DNA from: a virus
Reading direction: 5' to 3' (one strand)
Length of the DNA stretch: 40,368 nt
Virus record (IMG/VR): IMGVR_UViG_3300024348_000105
Location: 1-40,368 of that record
The translations under genes and the position numbers were made by a program. Below, in pieces: positions 12,305 through 21,822 of this stretch. How positions within the stretch are numbered: the stretch's first letter is position 1; each line of letters opens with the position of its first letter. Under the pieces are notes generated by a model, which was not told where the DNA came from, made no database searches, and saw only the letters and a program-made list of their open reading frames with translations.

Positions 12305-13469
12305 TGTCTTTGAAGCTGCGCTGGAGCGCATAAACCGCATATTTGATGACTTTGACAACGTGGTTATTTCGTCAAGCGGTGGCAAGGACAGCACGGTAAC
12401 AATGCAGCTTGCCCTAATGGTGGCAGAGCAGCGCGGTAAGCTACCACTAAAGATGGTATTCCTAGACCAAGAAGCTGAATACCGCATGACCATTGAGTAT
12501 ATGCGTATCGCAATGGCTGACCCCCGTGTAGAGCCTATATGGATACAATGCCCCATCAAGCTGTTTAACGCTACGTCAATGGATGACCCGTGGCTAAAGT
12601 GCTGGGAGGTGGGCGGTGATTGGATGCGGCCCAAGGAAAGCTTTAGCGTCACAGAGAATGTTTTTGGCACTGACCGCTTTCACGATATGTTTCCCGCTGT
12701 CTTAGAACATTATTTTCCCAATGAAACGGCTTGCTACCTTGCTGGCGTAAGGGCGGAAGAAAGCCCAACTAGATTGGCTGGCCTTACATCTGGTTCCACA
12801 TACAAAGAAATAACGTGGGGCAAAAAGCTTAACGAGAAAAAAGGACACTACACCTTTTACCCGTTGTATGATTGGACACTGTCAGACGTATGGAAGGCTA
12901 TACACTCAAACGGCTGGGACTATTGCCAGATATACGATGAACTATACCGCTACGGCATTGCGCCGCACAAAATGCGGGTATCAAACTTGCACCATGAAAC
13001 TGCCGTGCATAGCCTGTTCTTTTTGCATGAAATAGAGTCTGACACATGGGAAGCGTTGTCAAATAGGCTTGGGGGCATTAATCAAGCCAAGCATATGTCA
13101 AAAGATGAAATGTTTGCAGTGCAGAAGTTGCCGTATATGTTTGCATCATGGCAGGAATACCGCGACTACCTGACTGAAAAGCTAATTACGATACCAGAAA
13201 ACAGGGAAAAGTTTGTCAAAATGTGGGCAAGGCACGATGCCTACTACGGCGACATGAACTTTGCAGAGGATTTGCATAAGAAACAAATATCATCCTTGCT
13301 GGTAAATGATTGGGAGTTTGTGAAGCTGGCTGGTTTTCTGAATAGCCCACCTATGATTGTCTACAAAGAGTGGAAGAAAAATCAGTTGCACAACAGGCCA
13401 AGGACAGAGGCCAACATGAAATATATCAAAAGGGAACTTGTTCATGCATCCTATACACTCAATAATTAG
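12282..13469 (+). CDS. ibrA: IbrA-like PAPS reductase-family protein (PP-loop, DUF3440 type)
   Basis: 395 aa. Residues 27-40 hold the PP-loop SSSGGKDSTVT that binds the adenylyl group in PAPS reductases and DndC. FLDQEAEYRMTIEYM and GVRAEESPTR follow as in that family. FYPLYDWTLSDVWKAI and the C-terminal region from about 250 match the IbrA arrangement with a DUF3440-like extension. E. coli IbrA acts with IbrB to regulate surface-protein genes; its biochemistry is not settled. The gene directly downstream is an IbrB homologue, which strongly supports the call. A genuine sulfur reaction cannot be assumed. Confidence 0.85.
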   Translation: MKIYLKSNVFEAALERINRIFDDFDNVVISSSGGKDSTVTMQLALMVAEQRGKLPLKMVFLDQEAEYRMTIEYMRIAMADPRVEPIWIQCPIKLFNATSMDDPWLKCWEVGGDWMRPKESFSVTENVFGTDRFHDMFPAVLEHYFPNETACYLAGVRAEESPTRLAGLTSGSTYKEITWGKKLNEKKGHYTFYPLYDWTLSDVWKAIHSNGWDYCQIYDELYRYGIAPHKMRVSNLHHETAVHSLFFLHEIESDTWEALSNRLGGINQAKHMSKDEMFAVQKLPYMFASWQEYRDYLTEKLITIPENREKFVKMWARHDAYYGDMNFAEDLHKKQISSLLVNDWEFVKLAGFLNSPPMIVYKEWKKNQLHNRPRTEANMKYIKRELVHASYTLNN

Positions 13470-14103
13470 TGCTGAAATGTCCAATATGACGGACTTGGAG
13501 AAGATAGAGTTCCTTGAGGATATTAAGCAATACATTCACCTTGAAAGCCCATTGCAAGAGCAGCCTGTCAACTTTGTGCGCTGGGTGGACATAAATGACG
13601 TTGAGGCTAACGACTACAACCCCAACAGCGTGGCAAAGATTGAGATGGGGTTGCTGTATACATCTATCCTTCACGATGGCTACACACAGCCCGTGGTTAC
13701 GATTTGGGATGATGAACGTAAAAAGTATGTTATAGTAGATGGGTTTCACAGATACTTCACCTGTAAAACCAACGACGATATTAAGTCACGCAATCATGGC
13801 AAACTACCCGTGGTGGTAATAGACAAAGACATTAATGACCGCATGGCATCAACGGTGCGTCACAACAGAGCGCGTGGTAAGCATAGCGTGACAGGTATGA
13901 GCAGCATGGTCTTTTCAATGCTAGACAACGGGTGGAGTGATGAAGGCGTATGCAATGAGTTAGGTATGTCTGCCGACGAACTACTACGCTTGAAGCACAT
14001 TACTGGATTTAGTAAGCTATTTGAAAACGCTGAATACCAAAAGTCTTGGATGAGCAAGAAGCAAATACAATTAAAAAAAGAGGTTGAACAAAGTGAAGCC
14101 TGA
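13444..14103 (+). CDS. ibrB: IbrB-like ParB-fold protein
   Basis: 219 aa. After a short N-terminus, VRWVDINDVEANDYNPNSVAKIEMGLL, DGYTQPVV, VDGFHRYF (GxHR-type ParB motif near 99-105), KLPVVVID and RMASTVRHNRARGKHSV are all characteristic of IbrB and related ParB-like nuclease-fold proteins. A helix-turn-helix follows (EGVCNELGMSADELLRLKHI). I favour ATG 13444 because AAGGGA lies 8 bases upstream, inside ibrA; ATG 13477, just after the ibrA stop, gives a better-aligned N-terminus but has no ribosome site. It is the partner of the preceding IbrA-like protein. Confidence 0.84.
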   Translation: MHPIHSIISAEMSNMTDLEKIEFLEDIKQYIHLESPLQEQPVNFVRWVDINDVEANDYNPNSVAKIEMGLLYTSILHDGYTQPVVTIWDDERKKYVIVDGFHRYFTCKTNDDIKSRNHGKLPVVVIDKDINDRMASTVRHNRARGKHSVTGMSSMVFSMLDNGWSDEGVCNELGMSADELLRLKHITGFSKLFENAEYQKSWMSKKQIQLKKEVEQSEA

Positions 14104-14524
14104 TTGGGAACGTATTAAGACGCAGTTTATTAATGGCGGCGGCACATATGCGTCACTAGCCAAAGAGCATGACGTTAAGGAAACTGCCATACGCGCACGG
14201 GCAAGCCGTAACAAATGGATAGAAGAACGTAACCAAGCGTCACTGATTGTCACAGAAAAAGCCGCTAACGAAATGATGAACGAACGGGCAACGCAATTAG
14301 CCCGATGGAATGATGAAGATATACAACTGGCACGGGCAATACGTTCACGCGCTGCAACGCTTATGGTGGGCAAAGGTGACACACTGTCAGAGACAGAGTT
14401 AAGAACTATTGCCAGTGTAGTAGACACAGCACAAAAGATTGCGCGTCTGGCCTTTGGCGCTGCAACTGAAAACAGCATTGTAAGCAACAGGGAACTACCG
14501 TCATCTATCCATGAGTTTGTTTAA
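14093..14524 (+). CDS. Terminase small subunit
   Basis: 143 aa, GTG at 14093 with AAGAGG 9 bases upstream; a TTG at 14084 is too close to that site. The N-terminus (PDWERIKTQFINGGGTYASLAKEHDVKETAIRARASRNKW) is a helix-turn-helix DNA-recognition domain like that of small terminases. The rest is helical with a long central segment suited to ring oligomerisation. It binds the packaging site and presents DNA to the large subunit encoded one base downstream (TAATG overlap). The identification leans on this position. Confidence 0.8.
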   Translation: MKPDWERIKTQFINGGGTYASLAKEHDVKETAIRARASRNKWIEERNQASLIVTEKAANEMMNERATQLARWNDEDIQLARAIRSRAATLMVGKGDTLSETELRTIASVVDTAQKIARLAFGAATENSIVSNRELPSSIHEFV

Positions 14525-15756
14525 TGGGTCTTACCCCTACTCAAATGGCATTTGCCACCTGTAGGGAGCCTTTTCCCGCCTTTGTTGGTGGCTTTGGTTC
14601 TGGCAAGACAGCCGCTGCTATGGCTAGGGCAATGGCGCTAAAGACAATGGATAAAAGCTGTGACATTGCTTACTATCTGCCGACCTATGGCCTAGTATCA
14701 GACGTTGCCTTTAAACGCTTTCCCGAACTGTTAGAGCGCCGTGGCTTTGCATACAAATTGCATGAGCATAAAGGTTACATAGAGTTTCCCAATGCAGGGC
14801 GTATTATTTTTAGAACAATGGAACGTTCTGAACGCATTGTTGGTTATGAGGTAGCGCACAGCATAGTCGATGAACTTGACACCCTGCCTATCCACAAAGC
14901 CCGTGACGTATGGAACAAAGTGATTGCGCGTAACCGCCAGAAAAGCACAATACCAAACACAGTCGCTGTAGCAACAACACCAGAAGGCTTTCGTTTTGTC
15001 TATGAACGGTGGGTAAAGAATGGCGGGGCTGGCTATAAGTTGTTTAAAGCACGGACAATTGAGAACGCAGCCAACCTACCAGAAGGCTACATTGACAACC
15101 TTACAGCCTCATACCCGCCAGCACTGTTATCAGCATACCTAGACGGTGAGTTTGTAAACCTTACAGGCGGCGCAATATACGCAGAGTTTGACAGGCTGCT
15201 TAATCAAACATTTGAAAAAATAGGCGTTGGCGAACCATTGCACATAGGCATGGACTTTAACGTTATGAACATGAGCGCGGCAGTTGGTGTAATGCGTAAT
15301 GGTGTCCCGCATTTTGTGGATGAGATAACAGGTGCGCGTGATACGCCACAAATTATAGAAATTATACGCAACCGCTACGCAGGGCATCCAATATTTATTT
15401 ATCCAGATGCCAGCGGTAGTGCGACCAAGAGCGTAAATGCCAGCCTGTCAGATATAACGCTACTGCGAACGGCTGGCTTTACAGTGCTGGCACATAACCG
15501 CAACCCAAGCATCAAAGACAGGGTTCTTGCAGTAAACCAAATGATATTGCGGGACGGTGAGCGCAGATTGTTTGTAAACCCTGACAAATGCCCAACTTTA
15601 ATTGAGTGTTTAGAGCGCCAAATCTATGGAAAAAATGGTGAGCCTGACAAAACTTCTGGCTTTGACCACTTAAACGATGCCATTGGCTACCTAATTGCCT
15701 ATAAGTATGGTATTGGTCGGGGAACAGTTTCATTTGCACAAATTGCAGGGGTTTAA
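14524..15756 (+). CDS. terL: Terminase large subunit
   Basis: 410 aa with both enzymatic domains. The ATPase has Walker A GGFGSGKT (22-29) and Walker B HSIVDELD with the catalytic Glu (112-119), plus a TTPEG coupling motif (151-155). The RNase H-like nuclease has GMDFNV (Asp244), YPDASG (Asp295) and FDHLNDAIGY (Asp381/Asp385). It drives ATP-powered DNA packaging through the portal and cuts the concatemer. The length is typical. Nuclease and ATPase residues are all present, so it should be functional. Confidence 0.95.
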   Translation: MGLTPTQMAFATCREPFPAFVGGFGSGKTAAAMARAMALKTMDKSCDIAYYLPTYGLVSDVAFKRFPELLERRGFAYKLHEHKGYIEFPNAGRIIFRTMERSERIVGYEVAHSIVDELDTLPIHKARDVWNKVIARNRQKSTIPNTVAVATTPEGFRFVYERWVKNGGAGYKLFKARTIENAANLPEGYIDNLTASYPPALLSAYLDGEFVNLTGGAIYAEFDRLLNQTFEKIGVGEPLHIGMDFNVMNMSAAVGVMRNGVPHFVDEITGARDTPQIIEIIRNRYAGHPIFIYPDASGSATKSVNASLSDITLLRTAGFTVLAHNRNPSIKDRVLAVNQMILRDGERRLFVNPDKCPTLIECLERQIYGKNGEPDKTSGFDHLNDAIGYLIAYKYGIGRGTVSFAQIAGV

Positions 15757-17286
15757 ATGGCCGTTGATACATTCCACAAAGAATACGACGCTAACCGCTA
15801 TAAATGGCAGCGTTGTCGTGATGTTATACAGGGCAGAGATGCGCTTATACAGCAAGTAAAATACGGGGCTAAGGTTCAGTATGGCGCAAAGTATGCTGGC
15901 AGTTTGTATAACCCAGACTATACAGGCAATGACTATTTGCCGCGACTGCTTAACCAAACTGACCCTGACTACATTGCATACCAAGAGCGTGCAGGGTTCT
16001 TTAATGCCACAGGGCGCACCTTAGATGCGTTTACTGGCATGATATTTGCTAAAGACCCAACCTATAAGCTACCAACTGCCATAGATGCTTTTGCTGATGA
16101 CATTACACTGTCAGGCATTAACTTACGCGAGTTTAGCGAACAGGTAGTTGAGCAACAGATTGCTGTTGGTCGCGTAGGCATAATGGTTGATTACCCGTCT
16201 AATATGCCAATTGACCTAACGGTAGCGGCGGCAGAGGCTATGAACGTGCGGCCCTTCTTGCGCTGGTATTCAACTGAAAGCATTATTAACTGGCGCACAA
16301 ACTATATCAACGGCGCAGAAACTCTTGTGCTTGTTGTGCTGCGTGAAGTTGAGGACGTTTACCAAGACGAGTTTACGGCAGAAGAATTTATAAAGTATCG
16401 CGTGCTTGACCTTACGGAACAAGGCTATCGCGTCCGTATATTAAACGACAAGAACGAACTGCTAGAAGAAGTATTTCCGCTTCAACAGGGTAAGCCCATG
16501 CGCTATATCCCGTTCAGCATCTTGGGAGCCAACAGCGTAGCGTCTACAGTGACCAAGCCACCATTGCTTGACCTTGTTGACACCAACCTTGCCCATTACC
16601 GCAACAGCGCAGACTATGAGCATGGCTTGCACTTTACTGGCTTGCCTACTCCTTATGTAGCTGGCGTGCAGTTAGCAGAAGGCCAGACGCTTTCCATTGG
16701 CTCAATGACAGCATGGGTATTTCCAGACCCTTCCGCAAAAGCAGAGTATCTAGAATTTAAGGGCGATGGCCTAAAGACTTTGCAACAGGCGCTAAAGGAC
16801 AAAGAACAGCGCATGGCAGTGCTTGGCGCACGGATGCTGGCAGACGATAAGCGCACGGCAGAAGCATTTGGCACATTAGAGTTGCGGACAGCGGGTGAAC
16901 GCTCTGTGCTGGCTTCTATCAGCCGTTCAGCATCTGATGCTATACAACGCTCACTTAACTGGATGGCAGAGTGGGTAGGCGCACCACAAGACGCAGAGTT
17001 TAGCCTTAACACTGACTTTGGTGCAGCGCGTATGGCTCCACAGATGGTATCAGCGTTGCTTGGTGCATACCAAAACGATGCAATGCCATTGTCTGTATTA
17101 TTTGACAACTTCCAGCGCGGCGAACTTGTTAATCCGCAAATGGAGTTTGAGGAATACGAAGCGCAGCTTGCAGACGCTGGCCCATCCTTTGCACAAGAAG
17201 CTGTGCTTGAACCAGAAACTGACAACGCAGATGCAGCGGCAGAACAAAGCTTAATCACCAACATACGTCAGAGGCTTGGACTCTAA
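15757..17286 (+). CDS. Portal protein (DUF4055 type)
   Basis: 509 aa, starting immediately after the large terminase stop. The N-terminal part (YDANRYKWQRCRDVIQGRDALIQQ, LPRLLNQTDPDYIAYQERAGFFNATGRTLDAFTGMIF) is characteristic of the DUF4055 phage protein family, which forms the portal ring in phages with this gene order. The middle is strand-rich with the crown/stem helices in the last third (GLKTLQQALKDKEQRMAVLGARML). An acidic C-terminus ends ITNIRQRLGL. It forms the dodecameric DNA channel at one capsid vertex. Confidence 0.86.
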   Translation: MAVDTFHKEYDANRYKWQRCRDVIQGRDALIQQVKYGAKVQYGAKYAGSLYNPDYTGNDYLPRLLNQTDPDYIAYQERAGFFNATGRTLDAFTGMIFAKDPTYKLPTAIDAFADDITLSGINLREFSEQVVEQQIAVGRVGIMVDYPSNMPIDLTVAAAEAMNVRPFLRWYSTESIINWRTNYINGAETLVLVVLREVEDVYQDEFTAEEFIKYRVLDLTEQGYRVRILNDKNELLEEVFPLQQGKPMRYIPFSILGANSVASTVTKPPLLDLVDTNLAHYRNSADYEHGLHFTGLPTPYVAGVQLAEGQTLSIGSMTAWVFPDPSAKAEYLEFKGDGLKTLQQALKDKEQRMAVLGARMLADDKRTAEAFGTLELRTAGERSVLASISRSASDAIQRSLNWMAEWVGAPQDAEFSLNTDFGAARMAPQMVSALLGAYQNDAMPLSVLFDNFQRGELVNPQMEFEEYEAQLADAGPSFAQEAVLEPETDNADAAAEQSLITNIRQRLGL

Positions 17287-17985
17287 ATGGCTGTCAGCGA
17301 GGAAATTGTCACCTCGCTAGTCGAGGCTGTTGCCGCGCTTAATTTGCGTGTCAACGATGCAGCTTCAAGGGCAATGATACAAGGGCCGCAAGGTGACGCA
17401 GGGCCACAAGGGGAGCGCGGGGACGATGCAACGCCTATTAGTGACCAACAAATTAAAGACGCTGCTGAAAATTGGTTACGGGACAACATTACCCAGCCAG
17501 CAAACGGCATTGATGGCGCAAACGGAAAAGAAGGCGCACAGGGAAGGCCACCTAGCGATGAAGAAATACAAACTGCCGTCAATATATGGTTTGACCTCAA
17601 CCGTGAAACATTGCGTGGCAGTGACGGGCGAAATGGTGTTGACGGTGCTGATGGTGCTGATGGTGTTGCTGGCAATAATGGTCGGGATGGCCGCAATGGT
17701 TCCGATGGTGCTGACGGTGTTGGCATTGCGCTTGTGGAACAACGTGACGATAAATCGTTTTATATAACACTTACTGATGGTCAAGAAACGCAAATTGAGT
17801 TACCTACTTCTAAAGTAAGTGGTTTCTTTGGCGGTGGCGGCGGTGGTGGCGGTGCAAGTAAATTAGCAGACTTGGATGACGTAGCAATTTCTGGCATTTT
17901 AGATTTAGACATTTTGCAGTATGATGCGGACGCATTAATTTGGCGAAATAGTGTTGGTATTTTAGATGGCGGCACGTTTAATTAA
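17287..17985 (+). CDS. Collagen-like fibre/appendage protein
   Basis: 232 aa. Residues about 36-48 (GPQGDAGPQGERG) and 120-149 (DGRNGVDGADGADG...) are Gly-X-Y collagen-like triplets broken by a helical spacer. A glycine run of about ten residues (near 177-186) then leads to LADLDDVAISGILDLDILQYDADALIWRN, a motif common in phage adhesin stalks (LxDLxDVxxxx...G..LxYD...WxN). It is probably a trimeric structural or receptor-binding component. It lies between the portal and the S74 spike, inside the head-gene block. Confidence 0.72.
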   Translation: MAVSEEIVTSLVEAVAALNLRVNDAASRAMIQGPQGDAGPQGERGDDATPISDQQIKDAAENWLRDNITQPANGIDGANGKEGAQGRPPSDEEIQTAVNIWFDLNRETLRGSDGRNGVDGADGADGVAGNNGRDGRNGSDGADGVGIALVEQRDDKSFYITLTDGQETQIELPTSKVSGFFGGGGGGGGASKLADLDDVAISGILDLDILQYDADALIWRNSVGILDGGTFN

Positions 17986-17996
17986 AGGGAAGTTAA

Positions 17997-18449
17997 ATGG
18001 CACGGATACAAATTAAGCGTGGGTTAAAGGCTAACTTGCCGACCACAGGAATGCTTGCTGGTGAGCAGCACTTTACCACAGATAGAGCAACCCTACACGT
18101 TGCCATAGACCCTACCACATCTAAGGGCATTGTTCCTGCCGTTGATGACCTTGGTTCAATTGGCGCAGTTGATGGTGCAGCCGATTTGCTAATGATACAT
18201 GACGCAAGTGCTACAGGCGTTAAAGAAAAGAAGATTAGCATTGCCGATTTCAAAACGGCGCTTAACATTCCTAATGGCGATACCGATGAAAAAGTTGCTG
18301 TTGTCGCTGGCGGCACGGCTGGCTACATTTTTGGCACTGATGGCAGCAATGGCGTAATACGCATGAACGCATCAATGGAAATGACTAAAGATGCCAGCAA
18401 TGGCTTTGTAACACTTGCTGTAGGAACTGTTGACTTAGGCACGTTCTAA
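17997..18449 (+). CDS. Fibre/tropism-determinant-like protein (MTD-type N-terminus)
   Basis: 150 aa, ATG 17997 with AAGGGA upstream. The first 45 residues (MARIQIKRGLKANLPTT..., LAGEQHFTTDRATLHVA) resemble the short N-terminal module shared by Bordetella phage Mtd and many phage adhesins (strand, KRG, loop, GE, T/D turn). The same module begins the next gene and the gene at 35857. The remainder is Gly/Asp-rich beta repeats (VVAGGTAGYIFGTDGSNGV). Likely a small receptor-binding or head-decoration fibre. Confidence 0.66.
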   Translation: MARIQIKRGLKANLPTTGMLAGEQHFTTDRATLHVAIDPTTSKGIVPAVDDLGSIGAVDGAADLLMIHDASATGVKEKKISIADFKTALNIPNGDTDEKVAVVAGGTAGYIFGTDGSNGVIRMNASMEMTKDASNGFVTLAVGTVDLGTF

Positions 18450-18488
18450 ACAATACCACCCAGCTATATAGCAATAAAGGGAAGCCAC

Positions 18489-21400
18489 ATGGCACTATTG
18501 AAGTTTAAGCGCAGCGCGGTTCCTGCAAAGATACCAAGCATTGCAGACCTTGCATTGGGCGAACTTGCTATCAATACCTATGATGGTAAGGTTTACACCA
18601 AGAAAGACGATGGAACTGCATCTATTGTTGAGGTGGGCGGTAGTGGCGGCATCACCACCATAACATCGGCTGATGGTTCGGTTACTGTAACTGGTAGTGG
18701 CGCAACCCGCGACCTTTCCGTTGCTGTTGCTGGTTCCACCACTAATGTCGTTGCGCTTGTTCGCAACAACACTGGCGCGACATTGGCAAAAGGCACTGTC
18801 GTTTACATAAATGGTTCGCTTGGTCAAAACAGCACGGTTGCCAAAGCCATTGCAAACAGCGACTCAACGTCTGCCCAAACGCTTGGCTTGATGACCGCTA
18901 ACCTTGCCAATAACGCAACGGGCTATGTCACTGTCATTGGCGTCCTAACAGGCATGGATACGTCTGCATTTACGGATGGGCAACAGCTTTACCTAAGTCC
19001 AACAACGGCTGGAACATTTACGGCCACTAAACCTTATGCTCCACAGCATTTGGTATATGTTGCCGTTGTTGAACACGCCCACCCTTCGCAGGGCAAGCTA
19101 TTCGTTAAAGTGCAAAACGGCTATGAGATGGATGAATTGCACGATGTATCGGCGCAAAATCCAGCGAACAATGATGGCCTGTTTTACAACACAACGTCTG
19201 GCCTCTGGGAAAAGAAGTCTATTGCTACGGCCCTTGGCTACACGCCCTACAACGCCACTAATCCAAGCGGCTACACTACAAACGTAGGGACAGTCACGTC
19301 AGTAGCTGGCACAGGAACTGTTAGTGGGCTTACGTTAACAGGTAGCGTTACTGGCTCTGGCTCACTGACGCTTGGTGGAGCAATAACGGGCTTTCTGCCC
19401 CTTACTGGCGGAACACTTACGGGCGCACTGACTGTTCCTGTTAACAGCGGAACAACAGGTGGCGGCATCAATTTTGCTGGTGCGGGAAGCACATTCATTC
19501 GGGGAACAAGCGGGGACGGTGCAAGCAGCACTACATCTAACCTACAGCTTCAATCATGGTTTGGCATTGGCTTTGGCCCAAGCATTACGGGACAGACTGT
19601 CCCTGTAGGCGAAAACGCAGTGTGGATTGATTGTCGTGCTGGCACTTTAAATGCCAGAACATTTCTTAAAGCACCTAACACTTACACAGGAGCCACGGGT
19701 AGACTTTATGACGATGGGAACTTCCACATAGATGGAATTGGCTCTCCTGTCTGGATTAACTCTCTAAGCAACAGCACTATTGAACTGAACACACAGACCA
19801 CTGGTTATGTGAATATCGGAAACAGCGCCCGTGCGCCTATCTACTACGATAGCGCCAACACTGCGTATTATATTGACGCAGCGTCTAACTCGGTTCTGAA
19901 TACGCTGACACTTGGTGGCCGCGCTACAACAAATGCCGTTTTCTATTCTGGCTTTACGCTTGACGCTAATACCATGCTAACAAACAGCACGGGCTTCACA
20001 TACGCCCTAAATGCGCCGTTTACTGGCCCTATTGTGCGGCTAGGTCACGGCGCATACGACTTGTTTTTCAATGCGCCTTACAGCGAAAGCGGTTACGCAC
20101 TCGCTTTCCGCACTCAAAACGGTGACACGGCTACAAATAACCCGTGGCGTTATTCTGTAGTTTATGACGTTAACCGAGCTGCAAACATATACGGTTCAGC
20201 CTTTTACGACAGCAATAACACTGCGTTCTTCTTTGATGGAGCCAGCACAACGAATATTAACACGCTTTCTGGTAACAATAAGACCGCTCTTGAAACTGCC
20301 GACAGCTATCTTCGTATCAATCAAAGTAGCACATTTTCTAATGGTATATGGTTAGGTAGCAGCCACATTGGTGGTAGTGGCACAACGCTTCATCTTGGTA
20401 GCAACGGCGACTCCACTTTAGCTCGCATTCGCCTTATTAGTGGAACTTACAGCGGCAGCACAGTAATCACTCTTAACGGTGCTGATGGCATTGGAACGTC
20501 TACTGCTAGTTGGCGCGCACCAATCTTCTACGACAGCAACGACACTGGCTACTACATAAATCCCAACGGTGACAGCAACCTTAGCAAGACCTTTACCTAT
20601 TTAGGCGGCAAGGACACAAACGCTAACTGGAATACTGGCTTCCAAAATACGCCGCCACAAGCCTATAACTTTCATGGCGACATTTCTAGCGGTGGCCCCG
20701 CTGGAACATGGTGGTTCTACGAAAGTATGCGGCACTCAAACGCAAGCAATTATTGGGGGACGCAAGTTGCTTGGGGTTGGGAAGATAACGAAAGGCGGCT
20801 GCTACAGCGCAACGTAAGCAATGGCACGTTTAGCGCGTGGGTTGAGTATCTAAACACCAGTGGCCGCACATACTCTGGCAACCTTACAATGACTGGTTCA
20901 ATTATATCGTCAGCAAGCGATGTAAGAGCGCCGATATTCTATGACCAGAACAGCACTGGTTACTACGTTGACCCGAATAGCAATTCGGTTCTCTACAGTT
21001 TTGACAACATAAATCAGCGTTGTTCTTATAGCCGTCAATGGGAAAATTATCCTGGAATTTCAGTATATAACACTACTGACCAAGGGCCACAGGCTGATTT
21101 CCGCATCTTTGGTTCTCCTGGCGCTAATGGTGGCGATTTCTCTGTTCGCTTGCTTGTTGATGGCGACATCCAGACACTAAACGCGCTTCGTGCAGGAAGT
21201 TTAGCCTCTGCACCAATTTACTACGACAGCAACAACAGTGGCTATTATCTTGACCCCAATGGTGGCTCATATTTAAACGGCGCTACATTTACCGACCTAA
21301 TAACTGGCCGCAATAGTCCTTCCACAGACGTAAACACTGCCAACGACACTGGCTCTATCTCCATTAGGGGTAGCACTACAACGGTGGCGGCTGTGTCGTT

Positions 21401-21818
21401 CCACCGCGCTGGTGCGTATGCCATTAACATGGGACTTGGAACTGATAACGTGTTCCGCATCGGTGGTTGGTCAGCCAGCAGCAACGCTTTCCAAATGGAC
21501 GGCAGCGGCAACCTTACCATGCTTGGTAACGTCACGGCATATTCAGACGCTCGACTAAAAAAAGACGTTTTAACCGTAACCAACGCGCTTGAACTTGTCA
21601 GCAAGATGCGTGGCGTTACCTACACTCGCATAGATACGGGTGAGGCTGGCGTTGGCGTTATAGCTCAGGAAATGTTGGAGGTTATGCCCCAAGTTGTTCA
21701 ACAAGGTATTGGTGAGGATGACACTCTGTCTGTTGCCTACGGAAACCTTGTCGGCGTGTTAATTGAAGCTATAAAAGAATTACGAGTTGAAGTAGAAACA
21801 TTAAAAAATAGGAGTTAA
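18489..21818 (+). CDS. Large tail-spike/fibre with S74 endosialidase-type chaperone
   Basis: 1,109 aa. The N-terminus has the MTD-like module (LLKFKRSAVPAKIPSIADLALGELAINTYDGKVY). A middle structural part includes VRNNTGATLAKGTVVYINGS and TGYVTVIG. Five copies of a 23-residue motif of the type APIFYDSNNTGYYxDPNxxSxL follow between about residues 446 and 927, typical of beta-rich spikes. The C-terminus (about 1019-1109) is a peptidase S74 intramolecular chaperone (SDARLKKDV, GVGVIAQEMLEVMPQVV, SVAYGNLVGVLIEAI) that folds the trimer and then cleaves itself off. The primary receptor-binding candidate. Confidence 0.88.
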   Translation: MALLKFKRSAVPAKIPSIADLALGELAINTYDGKVYTKKDDGTASIVEVGGSGGITTITSADGSVTVTGSGATRDLSVAVAGSTTNVVALVRNNTGATLAKGTVVYINGSLGQNSTVAKAIANSDSTSAQTLGLMTANLANNATGYVTVIGVLTGMDTSAFTDGQQLYLSPTTAGTFTATKPYAPQHLVYVAVVEHAHPSQGKLFVKVQNGYEMDELHDVSAQNPANNDGLFYNTTSGLWEKKSIATALGYTPYNATNPSGYTTNVGTVTSVAGTGTVSGLTLTGSVTGSGSLTLGGAITGFLPLTGGTLTGALTVPVNSGTTGGGINFAGAGSTFIRGTSGDGASSTTSNLQLQSWFGIGFGPSITGQTVPVGENAVWIDCRAGTLNARTFLKAPNTYTGATGRLYDDGNFHIDGIGSPVWINSLSNSTIELNTQTTGYVNIGNSARAPIYYDSANTAYYIDAASNSVLNTLTLGGRATTNAVFYSGFTLDANTMLTNSTGFTYALNAPFTGPIVRLGHGAYDLFFNAPYSESGYALAFRTQNGDTATNNPWRYSVVYDVNRAANIYGSAFYDSNNTAFFFDGASTTNINTLSGNNKTALETADSYLRINQSSTFSNGIWLGSSHIGGSGTTLHLGSNGDSTLARIRLISGTYSGSTVITLNGADGIGTSTASWRAPIFYDSNDTGYYINPNGDSNLSKTFTYLGGKDTNANWNTGFQNTPPQAYNFHGDISSGGPAGTWWFYESMRHSNASNYWGTQVAWGWEDNERRLLQRNVSNGTFSAWVEYLNTSGRTYSGNLTMTGSIISSASDVRAPIFYDQNSTGYYVDPNSNSVLYSFDNINQRCSYSRQWENYPGISVYNTTDQGPQADFRIFGSPGANGGDFSVRLLVDGDIQTLNALRAGSLASAPIYYDSNNSGYYLDPNGGSYLNGATFTDLITGRNSPSTDVNTANDTGSISIRGSTTTVAAVSFHRAGAYAINMGLGTDNVFRIGGWSASSNAFQMDGSGNLTMLGNVTAYSDARLKKDVLTVTNALELVSKMRGVTYTRIDTGEAGVGVIAQEMLEVMPQVVQQGIGEDDTLSVAYGNLVGVLIEAIKELRVEVETLKNRS
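19827..21272 (+). repeat. Five diverged copies of the YDSNNTGYY motif inside the spike
   Basis: Copies lie at about 19827-19895, 20193-20260, 20512-20582, 20921-20993 and 21201-21272. Each encodes (R/S)AP(I/-)(F/Y)YDSxNTxYYxDxxxxSxL. Spacings are irregular (about 280-410 bases), so they mark the starts of larger structural units and are not a simple tandem array. Confidence 0.75.
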
Positions 21819-21822
21819 TTAA

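Noticed and set aside
16653-17264. 203-codon open frame on the minus strand under the portal gene
   Set aside because: Ser/Ala-rich shadow typical of antisense reading of a coding strand; no start context.
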